A stretch of 38,159 nucleotides of DNA, from positions 1 to 38,159 of the forward strand of contig CAYTCI010000035.1 in assembly GCA_964436305.1 (NCBI GenBank), read 5' to 3'. A program made the translations under genes and the position numbers. This DNA is from JAKPUX01 sp964436305 (lineage in GTDB: Bacteria; Zhuqueibacterota; Zhuqueibacteria; Residuimicrobiales; Residuimicrobiaceae). Below are positions 9,601-17,900 of this stretch, one piece after another. The notes beneath the pieces are model-generated. The model saw nothing but the letters and a program-made list of their open reading frames with translations. It did no database searches and was not told where the DNA came from. Numbering within the stretch: the stretch's first letter is position 1; each line of letters opens with the position of its first letter.

Positions 9601-11381
9601 CCGGACTGGGTCAACTGGCGATCACCGGTAGCGAGAGCCGTTTCCATCTGGCGATCCCGGCGGCCGGCACCAGCGCCCGCGGCGTGCTGCGCTTCTACGG
9701 GATGGATGCTCTCGGCTTGCAGCAGAGCCACGGTGCGGCGGCTTTTTCGCTTGGCCGAGGTTACTTCGACTCGCTCCAGGTGCTGCCGGGGGTGGCGGAC
9801 TCGCTGATCCTGCGGGTGCAGTTGCGCAGCCGCGACCTGCCCCTGACGGTCTTTTGCCTTTTTCGTGGCGATACCCTGACCATGCGCGCTGCCGGTGAGG
9901 GCTGGTACGGGCTGACGGTCAAAGGCTGGCGGACGCCGCGCATCTCCTGCGAATTTCTCGCCCGTTTTGCCGACGGGGAGACGCTGCTTTCGCCCGCGTA
10001 CACCCATGAGCCCACCGGTCAGGTCAACGTCGAGGCGCTCACCAACCGGCTAAGCTGGGACGGCGGCGAACGTCCCCTCCTTTATCTGCCGCTGATGAAT
10101 TGGGGCAATGGCGCAGGTATGGTGATCGTCGCCCTGGAGCTCAAGGATCCCGGCAGCGCCCTCTGGCGCCGTCTGGCTGCAGACACTGTCCGTGTGGCGG
10201 CGGCCGCCGGCGCCACTGCAGCGTTTCCGCTGCCGGCTGCCCCGGGCGCCTGGACGATCCGCTTTCTCATCGACTCGGGCCGGGAGAGCCCGCAGGAGAC
10301 CCGAGCCCAGATCGTGCCGCCCGTTTTTGCCCTCGATCCCGACGCCGGCTTTCATTTCTTCGCGGCGGCCGCCGATACCCTCCGCCTCGATGCCCGCGCC
10401 GTCTGCGTCGCCTCCGGCCATTCTGTGCGCAAGCCGACAACCCTCCGGGTGGAGCGGCGCGCGGCAGCGCAGATCACCGATCAGCCCGACTTTGCCGCCA
10501 GCAGCACCATCCCGGTCTATGCCCTCCAGTATGGTCTCGCTGATGCAGTGGATCAGGGTGTGCTCTTTTCCTGCCAGGTAAGCACAGGGGACAGCCTGCC
10601 CGGGCCTCTCGCGAATGCCGATCTCTTTTATTTCGCTCCGGTCACGCGCAAGTGGGTTCGTATCGGGGCTGCCCGCGAGGGGGACTGCTTCACCGCGCCG
10701 ATCCGGCACTCGGGTTATTACACCCTGCTCTGGAGCAGCGACACCCGGGCTCCGGAACTGGAAGCGGCCTTTGACGGCCGGCCCTTCGCTGCGAATGCCT
10801 GGGTAGACGGCGGCGCCGCTATCGCCCTGCGGCTGCGTGACGCCAACGGCATCGACCTTGCCGCCGGCAAGACCGCCATTCTCCTCGACGGCCAGACCGT
10901 GGAAGCGGCGAACTGGTCGCTGCCCGACTCGATTGCCGACGGCAATCTCATCCCCCTGACGCTCCATCCCGCGCTCCAGCCCGGCCGCCATACCCTGCTG
11001 GTCACCGCCAGCGACTGCAGCGGCAATGCCGCGCCAGCGCGGGAATTCGTCTTTCAGGTCGCGGAGAACTTTAAGTTGACCCTCGTCGGCACCTATCCCA
11101 ATCCCTTCACCGTCCGCACCACCTTCGTCTACCTGCTCTCGAGCAGTGCCGACAAGTTCTCGCTGCGCATCTATACAGCAGCCGGGCGGCTGATCCGCCG
11201 GTTTGACGGCCGCGGCAGTGAGGATCCGGATCCGCTCAGCGCCGATTATCACGAGATCACCTGGGATGGCAAGGACGAGGAGGGATTCACGGTGGCCAAC
11301 GGAGTCTATTTTTATCGCCTTACGGCGCGCAGCGGCGACAAGACCGAAGAGAAGACCGGCAAGATAGCGAGGCTGCAGTGA
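6615..11381 (+). CDS. porU: PorU-like C25 (gingipain-type) peptidase, putative T9SS sortase
   Basis: A 1,588-residue cell-surface cysteine peptidase of the gingipain family. In Bacteroidetes the PorU member removes C-terminal signals from T9SS cargo and attaches the cargo to the surface. The N-terminus is a signal sequence with a possible lipobox (LLAGC, Cys20). The C25 domain covers about 600-960: FHGHGGG holds the likely catalytic His818 and MTCFTG the likely nucleophile Cys852. Several beta-sandwich domains follow, and the last ~100 residues form a FlgD/T9SS-like Ig domain (YPNPF near 1495, WDGKDEEG, ANGVYFYRL). The PorU reading rests on family, size and the PorV-like gene overlapping its stop by four bases (GTGA). 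A C25 peptidase that is itself cargo is the main alternative. The ATG has only a weak GGAA upstream. Confidence 0.83.
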   Translation: MVHFSHTSRFFLILLLLAGCGALPGATAEWYRIVESSPERLLLELHPPAVPLDTLATASGLLARFDSGATLLDDEKRPALPCQTLLIDWPVAAVSLHLLAETPGATEAIAPLGRCADEPVMEAAAAAPQWQRENRSGPADAAEIVALGQSGRQTLWALRIVPCRYDAASARLTWIDALRVELTGAGTQAPTVAAIGAGRSDLSLANAAGSLLDKALADGPFLAPGRIKLSIEEDGWYKVTGADLRKAGLDLLKIDVKRLRLSCGGTPLPFYFHGDGDSEMEAGESIEFYATGLRLNAPAATPDLYQDPYSSTNVYWLGWEGEAGPRMSEEYSESAAASGQTVQIPYSFYHTVHVEQNSVFEHFEGIAYPDSLRDHWLYDSGIPAGSKRSYPFSLYAPDAASFLPVQVRVMLTGKTLNNNELHKCSVYLNDRFAARGTGERQGLIDLHSRDDNGVLAAALSATANTLTVVNEFDPARTDYIALNWFEVTYPRLYRAQGGWLEFTIPADKPAGLFRFALEGFADETVEIYKLGVSRITGAELAEATGSDGRRSVRAEFFDTVPSHSVRYIAVTAAAKKNPRHIELVQPQWQPSARSDIDWLVLAPRAFLQAAALPALMQHRQGQGVHPAGVAVEDIFNYLNQGRRSPLAIKAFLQWAVGRWPLKWVLLAGDGSYQRTPVQGDTLDLVPVYMRQTLYYGAASSDHWYTLLAGGDEIPDLCIGRLPARTPEQLEVVVDKIIAHETNSETGEWHNRLLFIGGNGSEFREKSKILVRKVPPAWSPAMLFTLRDTSLAVDPFYGSTPELLDFIDQGCGVINFHGHGGGAIWSDDGLMGLEDVSTLRNKGRYPLVLSMTCFTGAFEEPAGANLAETMLFAADKGTMAFFGASGFGWRDNDDELQSAIMGYLYEHPGATLGELVTAGKIRYYSGTLGSAIAHAEINQYTLFGDPATRLRLPSTQAPVEVTNPLVAAGDTLKARVQWPFTSGSGTVQIEMEAGRAAGLGQLAITGSESRFHLAIPAAGTSARGVLRFYGMDALGLQQSHGAAAFSLGRGYFDSLQVLPGVADSLILRVQLRSRDLPLTVFCLFRGDTLTMRAAGEGWYGLTVKGWRTPRISCEFLARFADGETLLSPAYTHEPTGQVNVEALTNRLSWDGGERPLLYLPLMNWGNGAGMVIVALELKDPGSALWRRLAADTVRVAAAAGATAAFPLPAAPGAWTIRFLIDSGRESPQETRAQIVPPVFALDPDAGFHFFAAAADTLRLDARAVCVASGHSVRKPTTLRVERRAAAQITDQPDFAASSTIPVYALQYGLADAVDQGVLFSCQVSTGDSLPGPLANADLFYFAPVTRKWVRIGAAREGDCFTAPIRHSGYYTLLWSSDTRAPELEAAFDGRPFAANAWVDGGAAIALRLRDANGIDLAAGKTAILLDGQTVEAANWSLPDSIADGNLIPLTLHPALQPGRHTLLVTASDCSGNAAPAREFVFQVAENFKLTLVGTYPNPFTVRTTFVYLLSSSADKFSLRIYTAAGRLIRRFDGRGSEDPDPLSADYHEITWDGKDEEGFTVANGVYFYRLTARSGDKTEEKTGKIARLQ

Positions 11382-12415
11382 GAGCATTACGCCCGATTCG
11401 ACTGGTGCTGCTCGCCGGCGCCCTTGCCCTGCTGTTGCCGGCCTGTCCGGAGCGGGCCGTGGCCCAGGGCTTGCGCTATGTCGCGGCCTCGCTCGAGCTC
11501 GGCGTCGGCGCCCGGCCGCTGGCCCTCGGCGGCGCAGCCGCGGCAATGGCCGGCGGACCGGAGCTCTTTCGCTACAATCCGGCCAGTCTGGGGTTGTGCA
11601 GCCGCCGCGAGATCGGCCTGATGTACGCCCCCACTTTCGGCTCGCTCACCGAGCCCATGGCGATGTTCCACTATGCCGGCGGGATCATTCCGCTCCAGGG
11701 CGGCAGCATCGCCCTGCACTGGACCCGCTTCAGCGTCGACGACATCCCGCTTTACCCCAGGCTGGCGGGCGCTTCCTTTCTCGACCGGCTGCAGGACCCG
11801 GCGCTCCGGCCCGACGGCACCCCGCAGGGCTATTTCAAGGACACGGAGGATGCCTTTTACCTCACTTTTGCGCGTATCTTCCGTTTCAACCTGCCGCTGG
11901 GCTGGCTCTATACCGATCTGGCGATGGAGGTGCCGGTGGGCTTGAATATCAAGCTCCTGCGTCAGTCCCTCTATAATCGCAGCGCCAGCGGACTCGGTTT
12001 CGATCTCGGCGCCATGGTGCGTTTCGACCTCGGCCAGCTGCTGCAGAACCGCCGGCTGGGCGGCCTGGGGATCGGCCTGTCGGCAATCGATCTTACCCGC
12101 ACCACCCTGATCTGGGATAACCAGCGCGAGGAGAAGATGACGATGGCCCTGCTCTGGGGGATCGCCTACAGTCAGCCGGTCGCCTTCCAGCACAGCCGGC
12201 TCGATTTCTTCTGGAGCCTGCGCAAGCGGGAGGCGCGGGACTCGCTCTACGGCCTGGAATATACCCTCAGGGGAATCGCCCTGCGCCTGGGGCGCAATGA
12301 GTCGGGGATGACAGCGGGCGCCGGGGTGCGCTGGCGGCGGATGCACGTCGATTATGCCTTCACCGCGCTCGATTTCGGCGGCGTGCACCGCATCGGCTGC
12401 GGCTTTGTCTTTTAA
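11378..12415 (+). CDS. porV: PorV/PorQ family outer-membrane beta-barrel protein
   Basis: A 345-residue protein of the PorV/PorQ (FadL-like) family. In the type IX system PorV is the outer-membrane barrel that shuttles cargo from the translocon to the sortase PorU. The signal peptide ends near AVAQ-G at about residue 30; an LPAC at 20-23 could be read as a lipobox but is less likely. The start of the mature protein shows the family hallmark: LELGVGARPLALGGA, then AAAMAGGPE and YNPASLG. Amphipathic beta strands follow and the chain ends in aromatic FVF, as barrels often do. It begins with GTG overlapping the porU-like stop (GTGA), indicating translational coupling. The pairing strengthens both calls; whether it acts as PorV or the related PorQ is not certain. 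Confidence 0.84.
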   Translation: MRALRPIRLVLLAGALALLLPACPERAVAQGLRYVAASLELGVGARPLALGGAAAAMAGGPELFRYNPASLGLCSRREIGLMYAPTFGSLTEPMAMFHYAGGIIPLQGGSIALHWTRFSVDDIPLYPRLAGASFLDRLQDPALRPDGTPQGYFKDTEDAFYLTFARIFRFNLPLGWLYTDLAMEVPVGLNIKLLRQSLYNRSASGLGFDLGAMVRFDLGQLLQNRRLGGLGIGLSAIDLTRTTLIWDNQREEKMTMALLWGIAYSQPVAFQHSRLDFFWSLRKREARDSLYGLEYTLRGIALRLGRNESGMTAGAGVRWRRMHVDYAFTALDFGGVHRIGCGFVF

Positions 12416-12433
12416 ACGGAGAAGGAGAGCGAG

Positions 12434-13129
12434 ATGAATCGCAGGGTATGGCTGCTCGCGGCCGGCCTGGCGCTCTGGGCGGGGTGCAGTGACCAGTCCA
12501 CCAATCCGGCGCAGCGCCCGGCGGCGCCGCGTTTTGTCCCGGCGGTGCCGGACACCGCCGCGGCCGAAGCGGGGATCGATGCAATCCCCGAGGAGGATGC
12601 CATTTTTTTGCAATGGCGCCGGGAGGAGGCCCTCTCCGCGTTTCATCTCTTCCGTAACCGTGAAGGCGAGAAGAGCTATGAGCTGATCGCCCAGCTCACG
12701 GCGCAGGATACCAGCTTTTATGACCGGGTCGCCACCAACAGCCGCTGCTGGTATTATCTGCGCGGGGTCGACGAGTCCGGCGCACTCACTGCCCCGTCGG
12801 ATACGGTCGATTACCTGCTGCTGGACAAGGCGACCGATCTGCAGGTCGCCGGCCATGATACCCTGCGTTTCTCCTGGAGCATCGGCTTGCGGCGCCCGGC
12901 CTCCTATGTGATCCGCCTCAAGGGAGAAGAGCTTGGCGACTGGATCTGGATCGGCACCGTGGCGCCCGGTTTTCAGGGGACGCGCGAGAGCGTCCGCTTC
13001 AATCAAGACGGCCGTGCCCGTCAGCCGCAGTTGCAGAAAGGTGTCCGTTATCTCTGGCGTCTCGACTGCGTCGGCGCCGCGCCTCACAGCGGCAGCGAAT
13101 CGGCATGGCAGCGGTTCACCCTGTTTTGA
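12434..13129 (+). CDS. Lipoprotein with fibronectin-III-like domains, unknown role
   Basis: A 231-residue lipoprotein. The signal peptide ends in a lipobox, LWAGC, giving Cys18 as the lipidated residue, followed by a Ser/Thr/Pro/Ala-rich linker. Two FN3-like beta sandwiches can be seen: about 50-130 (FLQWRREE, FHLFRNREG, WYYLRGVDESG) and 132-231 (LRFSWS, YVIRLKG, YLWRLDCVG). A strong GGAGAAGGAGAG lies just upstream of the ATG. It is third in the block, 18 bases after the PorV-like gene and 15-18 bases before the outer-membrane protein gene, so it is probably co-expressed with the secretion components. It could be an accessory part of the system, but no named T9SS subunit is recognised. Confidence 0.78.
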   Translation: MNRRVWLLAAGLALWAGCSDQSTNPAQRPAAPRFVPAVPDTAAAEAGIDAIPEEDAIFLQWRREEALSAFHLFRNREGEKSYELIAQLTAQDTSFYDRVATNSRCWYYLRGVDESGALTAPSDTVDYLLLDKATDLQVAGHDTLRFSWSIGLRRPASYVIRLKGEELGDWIWIGTVAPGFQGTRESVRFNQDGRARQPQLQKGVRYLWRLDCVGAAPHSGSESAWQRFTLF

Positions 13130-13147
13130 GTTTGGGAGTAGATCGTG

Positions 13148-14344
13148 ATGGACAAGGCAAGATGGAACCGGCCGGCATTGACCGGCCACCTCCTCGTAAC
13201 CACTGTCCTGCTGGCGAGCCTGACGGCAGCCGGACAGGGCGTCAACAACGGGGCGTTACTGCCGCACAGCCGGCCGGCCTGGGTGCTCGAGCGCGGCTAT
13301 CTGACCGCGCACCTGCAATCCGGCTTCTGGGGACGGGCGGAGGAGCAGAGCTACCCTCCCTTTGGTGCGCCCGGCACGCGCAACATCTGGGATCTGCAAA
13401 GCACCCTGACGCTGAATTACGGTCTGGGCGCCCATCTCGAGGCCCAGATCATGCCGGTCCTCTACCAGTCGCTGCAGGCGGAGGGCGGCCGCTTCGGCCA
13501 TGATCTCACCCTCGGCCTGACCCTGGGCTCCCTCCAGGGGCCCGGCAAATCATGGCGCGTCGGGCTGCAGGCGGCGGCGTTCCTGCCCGCCGGACTGGGT
13601 CATAACCGGCTTTTCGAGCCTTACAGCCCCAGCCGGCACGCCCTCACCCTTGGCGCCCTCGCCAGCTGGGCGGCGGATCCGGAATTCCCGGCGGAGTCAT
13701 TCAACGCCCACCTGAACCTCGGCAGCACCCTTTACGACGATGTCGGGCTCCGCTTCAGCGACCGCTTCCTGCGCACAGAGAGCTATGCCATCAAGCGCAG
13801 CCAGAATCTGGCCTGGAGCGGCGGACTGGCCCTGCCGCGCGACTATTTCGATTGGGGTCTGGAGGTCTATGGCCTGACCTGGCTGCAGAGACCGCCGGCT
13901 GGGGCCGAAGGGCGGGAAGATTATCTGTACGCGAGCCTCTCGACCCGCTACAAGCCCTGGCACTGGCTGCATCTCTATCTGGCGCTCGACCGCCGTCTCT
14001 CCTCCGGCGCCGACGAGACCATCCCATCGCTGGCGGCGCGCGGACTCGGCGCCCTGCCCAATTATCCGGCCTGGCGCATCGAACTCGGTCTGCACTTGCG
14101 GCTGCTGCCGGTGACCCTGATCCGGTCGGATGACCGGGAGATCCTGCTCAAACACGGCGAGGAACGCTCACCAGTCGTAGAAAAGATCCTCGACGACGCC
14201 AGCCGCAGTACGGAGGAGAAGGACGACCTCGAACGGCTGCGCGCGGAACGGGAACGAGCGGAGAAGGAGCTGGAGCGGCTGCGGCGGGTCATCGAGACCC
14301 GGCAGCAGGAGGAGAAAAAGCCGGCCCCGGATCAGAACTTGTAA
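13148..14344 (+). CDS. Putative outer-membrane beta-barrel protein with C-terminal coiled coil
   Basis: A 398-residue protein, likely in the outer membrane. It has a signal peptide (about 1-30, ending LTAAGQG), a body of alternating hydrophobic and polar strands typical of barrels (LTLNYGLGAHLEAQI, LYASLSTRY, LHLYLALDRRL), and a highly charged helical tail from about 345 (EKDDLERLRAERERAEKELE) predicted to form a coiled coil. A GTG three bases upstream is an alternative start; GGGAG lies at 13134-13138. Its last 13 bases overlap the end of the convergent pyrophosphatase gene. As the fourth gene of the block it may join the surface-secretion machinery, with the coiled coil reaching into the periplasm; this is inference and no family is recognised. 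Confidence 0.72.
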   Translation: MDKARWNRPALTGHLLVTTVLLASLTAAGQGVNNGALLPHSRPAWVLERGYLTAHLQSGFWGRAEEQSYPPFGAPGTRNIWDLQSTLTLNYGLGAHLEAQIMPVLYQSLQAEGGRFGHDLTLGLTLGSLQGPGKSWRVGLQAAAFLPAGLGHNRLFEPYSPSRHALTLGALASWAADPEFPAESFNAHLNLGSTLYDDVGLRFSDRFLRTESYAIKRSQNLAWSGGLALPRDYFDWGLEVYGLTWLQRPPAGAEGREDYLYASLSTRYKPWHWLHLYLALDRRLSSGADETIPSLAARGLGALPNYPAWRIELGLHLRLLPVTLIRSDDREILLKHGEERSPVVEKILDDASRSTEEKDDLERLRAERERAEKELERLRRVIETRQQEEKKPAPDQNL

Positions 14345-14877
14345 CCGCCGCGGCGCTTCTGGCTGTAGCGTTCCAGTGCGTCATGGACGATTTTGTAGCC
14401 TTCCACGGCGGGCAGAATTTCGTCCACCGCCACCACCTTGCCCTCCAGCTGTTTGTAATCCTGAAAAAAGCGGCGCAGCATGTTGAGTGTGTGGGGCGGC
14501 ATCTCACTGGTCTCGTGGAAGGAGTTGTAGGTGGGATCTTCGGTGGCGATGGCAATGATTTTATGGTCCATTTTGCCCGAGTCGACCATGGTCATCAGAC
14601 CGATGCAGCGTGCGCGGATGATTGTCAGGGGCTGGACCGCCTCCTGACAAAAGACCAGAACATCGAGGGGATCTTCGTCCTCCGCCAGGGTTTGGGGGAT
14701 GAAGCCATAGTTGGCCGGATAAAAGACCGCCGAATAGAGGATGCGATCGAGCTTGAGTAACCCGCTGGTCTTGTCAAGTTCATACTTGATGCTGGAGCCG
14801 TAGGGGATTTCGGTAATGGCGTTAAAGATGAAGGGCGATTCCAGGCCGGGAGTGACGTCATGCCACGGATGGATCAT
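14332..14877 (-). CDS. ppa: Inorganic pyrophosphatase (family I)
   Basis: A 181-residue soluble family I pyrophosphatase that hydrolyses PPi to two phosphates in the cytoplasm and so pulls biosynthetic reactions forward. Length is normal for the bacterial enzyme. Visible hallmarks are EIPYGSSIKYELDK, YPANYGFIPQT, the metal-binding signature DEDPLDVLV and MVDSGKMDHKIIAI. A strong AAGGAGG lies upstream of the ATG. It is 74 bases downstream of the giant surface-protein gene on the same strand and its last 13 bases overlap the convergent outer-membrane-protein gene. The pairing with a giant secreted protein appears incidental. Confidence 0.96.
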   Translation of the reverse strand: MIHPWHDVTPGLESPFIFNAITEIPYGSSIKYELDKTSGLLKLDRILYSAVFYPANYGFIPQTLAEDEDPLDVLVFCQEAVQPLTIIRARCIGLMTMVDSGKMDHKIIAIATEDPTYNSFHETSEMPPHTLNMLRRFFQDYKQLEGKVVAVDEILPAVEGYKIVHDALERYSQKRRGGYKF

Positions 14878-14951
14878 GTTACCCTCCTTGCAGGATGGTC
14901 ATTATCCAGTTAAACGCCCACCAGGCACCGCCTTATTCCGGATCCTGTCCG

Positions 14952-17900
14952 TTATCGCACCAGCACCAGCTTGCGGCTGACTGTCTCCTTCCCCGCGACC
15001 ACCCGGCAGTAATAGACCCCGCTTGCCGTATTCTTGCCCATTTCATCCCGACCATCCCAGCGCAGATCGAGATAGCCCTCCCGGCTTTCACCCTGATAGA
15101 GGCGGCGGACGCACCGTCCCAGAAGATCGGTGACCTCTGCCACGACCTGGCCGCGCTGCGGCAGGGCGAGGGTCATGCGGGTTTCGCCATTGAAGGGATT
15201 GGGATAGTTGGGCGACAGGGTCAGGCTGGCGGGCAGCGGCAGGAGCGTCTGGAGCGCCGGCAAGGTCTGGGTGTCGCCGTCGCGGCTCAAGGCCTGCAGA
15301 CGATAGAAGCAGCGCTCGCCGGCCGGGACGGTTGAGTCGAGGAAGGCATAACGGCCCGCGGTGGCGGGCGGGATCAGGGCACTGATGGTGCTCCAGGGGC
15401 CGGCCTCGAGGGGCGCGCGCTGGATCAAAAAGCCGAGGGGATCGGTCTCGAGCAGCGTCTGCCAGACCAGGCGGATGCCCTGGCCTGGCTCGGCCTCGGC
15501 CTGCCAGCCGGCCAGCCACACCGCCGAGACGAGTTTGAGCGACCAGCTGCGGCTGACCGAGCTGGTCTGATCGCTGATCACCACCTTGACCTGGGCATCG
15601 CCGGCAGGGATCAGCTCGGACTGCAGCCGCCATGCCGGCTTGCCGTAGGAGCAAAAGGCGCCGTTGAGATACCAGGTATAGCTGAGGGGATCGCCGTCCG
15701 GATCGAGTGCGACAACGCTGAAATCGATAATATCCGGTTTGTTCAGCTGGACGACCTCCTGCTGCGGAAAGCATTTTGCGGCATCGACCAGCGGCGGGCG
15801 GTTGACATTGCGGACGACCACAGTGAGACCGGCGCGGCTGGCCGCCCCGTAGGGATCCGCCGCCTCGAGCACCAGGGTATAGGCTCCCGCCTGCTCAAAG
15901 GAGGGCTGCCAGGCGATCATTCCGGCCGGGTTGATGGCCGCGCCGGCCGGAGCTGTCGGCAGCGCGATGGATATCGAGTCGCCCTCGAGATCACGCGCGC
16001 TGACGGTATAGCGCCAGGCCTCGTTTTCCTGAATGACAATGCTGTCGGGGAGGATGAGCTGCGGCGGCTGGTTGGCCAATACCGTCGCTGAAAAGGTGCA
16101 GGGCGTGATGCCAGGCCCCGCGCCCGCGGCCCGGGCAAGCTGCGGGCCGCTTTGCCCGCCGACGCGCCAGAGCACGGAGGCCACGCCGGACGAGTCGGTA
16201 ACCGGTGATGCATCGGGGGTGAAGGTGCCGCCCTCGGCGGTGGTGGAGAAGTGGATGGCCTCACCCGGCACGCCGTTGGCCCAGGCATCGCGCAGCTGCA
16301 CCGTCAATGGCTGACTGAGGCGGTGCCAGGCGGTGCCACTTTGCTCATTCCCGCCCCGGATGGCCAGCTCGGAGGCTGACCCCGGCAGGGCCTTGATCTG
16401 GAAACGGACAAATCGGTCCGGGGTGTCGGCGAGGGTGGCGACAACAACGATCCGGCCGGCGCGTGTCCCCGCCCGCACCCGGGCTGCACATTCGCCGGTC
16501 GTGTCGGTGGCGAGGGTGATCAGGGCTGCACCGGAAGCCGGGGTGTCGCCGCCCAGGGCCGAGAGCCCGGCCGCGGGATCGAGCAGTTCGGCGCTGCCCT
16601 CGACCAGGGAAAAGCGAACGGCGCTGTTCGCCACCCCCCGGCCACTGGCGTCCACGACGCGGATGGCGAGCGGAGCGGCAAAGAGGGTGGTGACCGGGGT
16701 GGTTTGGGCGTCGCCGCCGGCCAGCTCGAGCCGCGCCGCCTCGGGATGGACGAAAAAGATCGATTTGGCCGCGGTGAGCCACTGGCTGCTGGTGGCGACC
16801 CGGGCTTGCACGGTCAGCATGCCGGCCTCGCCGCAGCGCACCCTGGCCTGCAGAATCCCGGCGCTGTTGCTATAGCCCTGATTGGGCTTGATCTCGGCGG
16901 CGGCAAGGCCGCTGCTGACCAGGACGATACCCTGGCCGGGGACGGCATTGTCCCAGGCATCGCGGATGACGGCGGTGATCACCCCCTCGCTCACTGCGTC
17001 GGCGGGCACGGGCGAATCGGCGTCCAGCAGGGAATGGCTGAATTCCGGCGCGCCGGGCAGGGCGGTGGCGTAGATCAGCCGGTGCGATCCCCTGACCGGC
17101 AGACCGTTTTTGTCGAGGCCAATCAGCTGCACCGCCTGGGTGCTGTCGCCGGCGAGGGTGCCCAGGCGCCAGGTGGTCTCGGCCATGCCGCTGCTATTGG
17201 TGGTCAGGACGGCGAGGGTGTCCTCTTCGCTGCCAAGCCCGCCACCACCGGCTGCGATGCGGAAGCGGATGCTCCTGCCGGCCAGGGGTGTCCCGAGACC
17301 ATCGAGGACCCGGGCGCGCAGCGGAGCGGCGAGCCGCTGATGCACCACGCCACTTTGTCCGGCGCCCGCCAGCAGCTCGACACTCTGGATCTCACCCGTC
17401 TGGGAGGCAACGCCCCGGGCGTAAAAGCGCACGGGAGAGCCGCCGAGCGGGGTGGTACTGTTTTTCAGGGCAGCCGAAACCTCGGCACGATGGGTCGAAT
17501 CGCCTGCGCTGGCGCCGAGGGTCAGCCAGGCCGTGGCCAGGCCGTTTTCGTCGCTGGCGGTCGCGAGCGGATTCGCACCCGCGAAGTGGCCGTTCCCGGC
17601 GGTCACGCTGAAGCGCACGGGGTGGTTGGCCACCGGATTGCTGAAGCGGTCCGTTATCCGCACCATCAGGGGCTCGGGCAGCGGCGAGTTGACCAGGCCA
17701 CTCTGGCCGTTGCCGGAATAGTAGCTGATGCGCGCGGCGACATCGGCGATGGCGGAGGCGCTGAAGAGGGCGCTCTCGCCGGTCAGCCCTTCGACCTGGG
17801 CGGTCACCTGATGCAGGTCAGTACCCGACTGGCTTCCCAGGCGGAACTGCACGCGGGCGCTGCCATGGGCATCGGTTTGGGTTTGCACCCACACCACGCC

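Noticed and set aside
7245..10007. A 920-codon open frame on the minus strand, antisense to the porU-like gene
   Set aside because: It lies wholly inside a gene with clear C25 motifs, and its translation is Arg/Gly/Ala/Gln-rich without any recognisable fold. Codon bias in GC-rich DNA keeps the opposite frame open.
11378..11480. Lipobox (LPAC) in the PorV-like signal sequence
   Set aside because: PorV/PorQ proteins are integral barrels cleaved by signal peptidase I, and AVAQ-G a few residues later is a good site of that type.
11387..13189. A 600-codon minus-strand open frame opposite the PorV-like and lipoprotein genes
   Set aside because: It crosses the boundary between two well-supported plus-strand genes and has a shadow-type composition.
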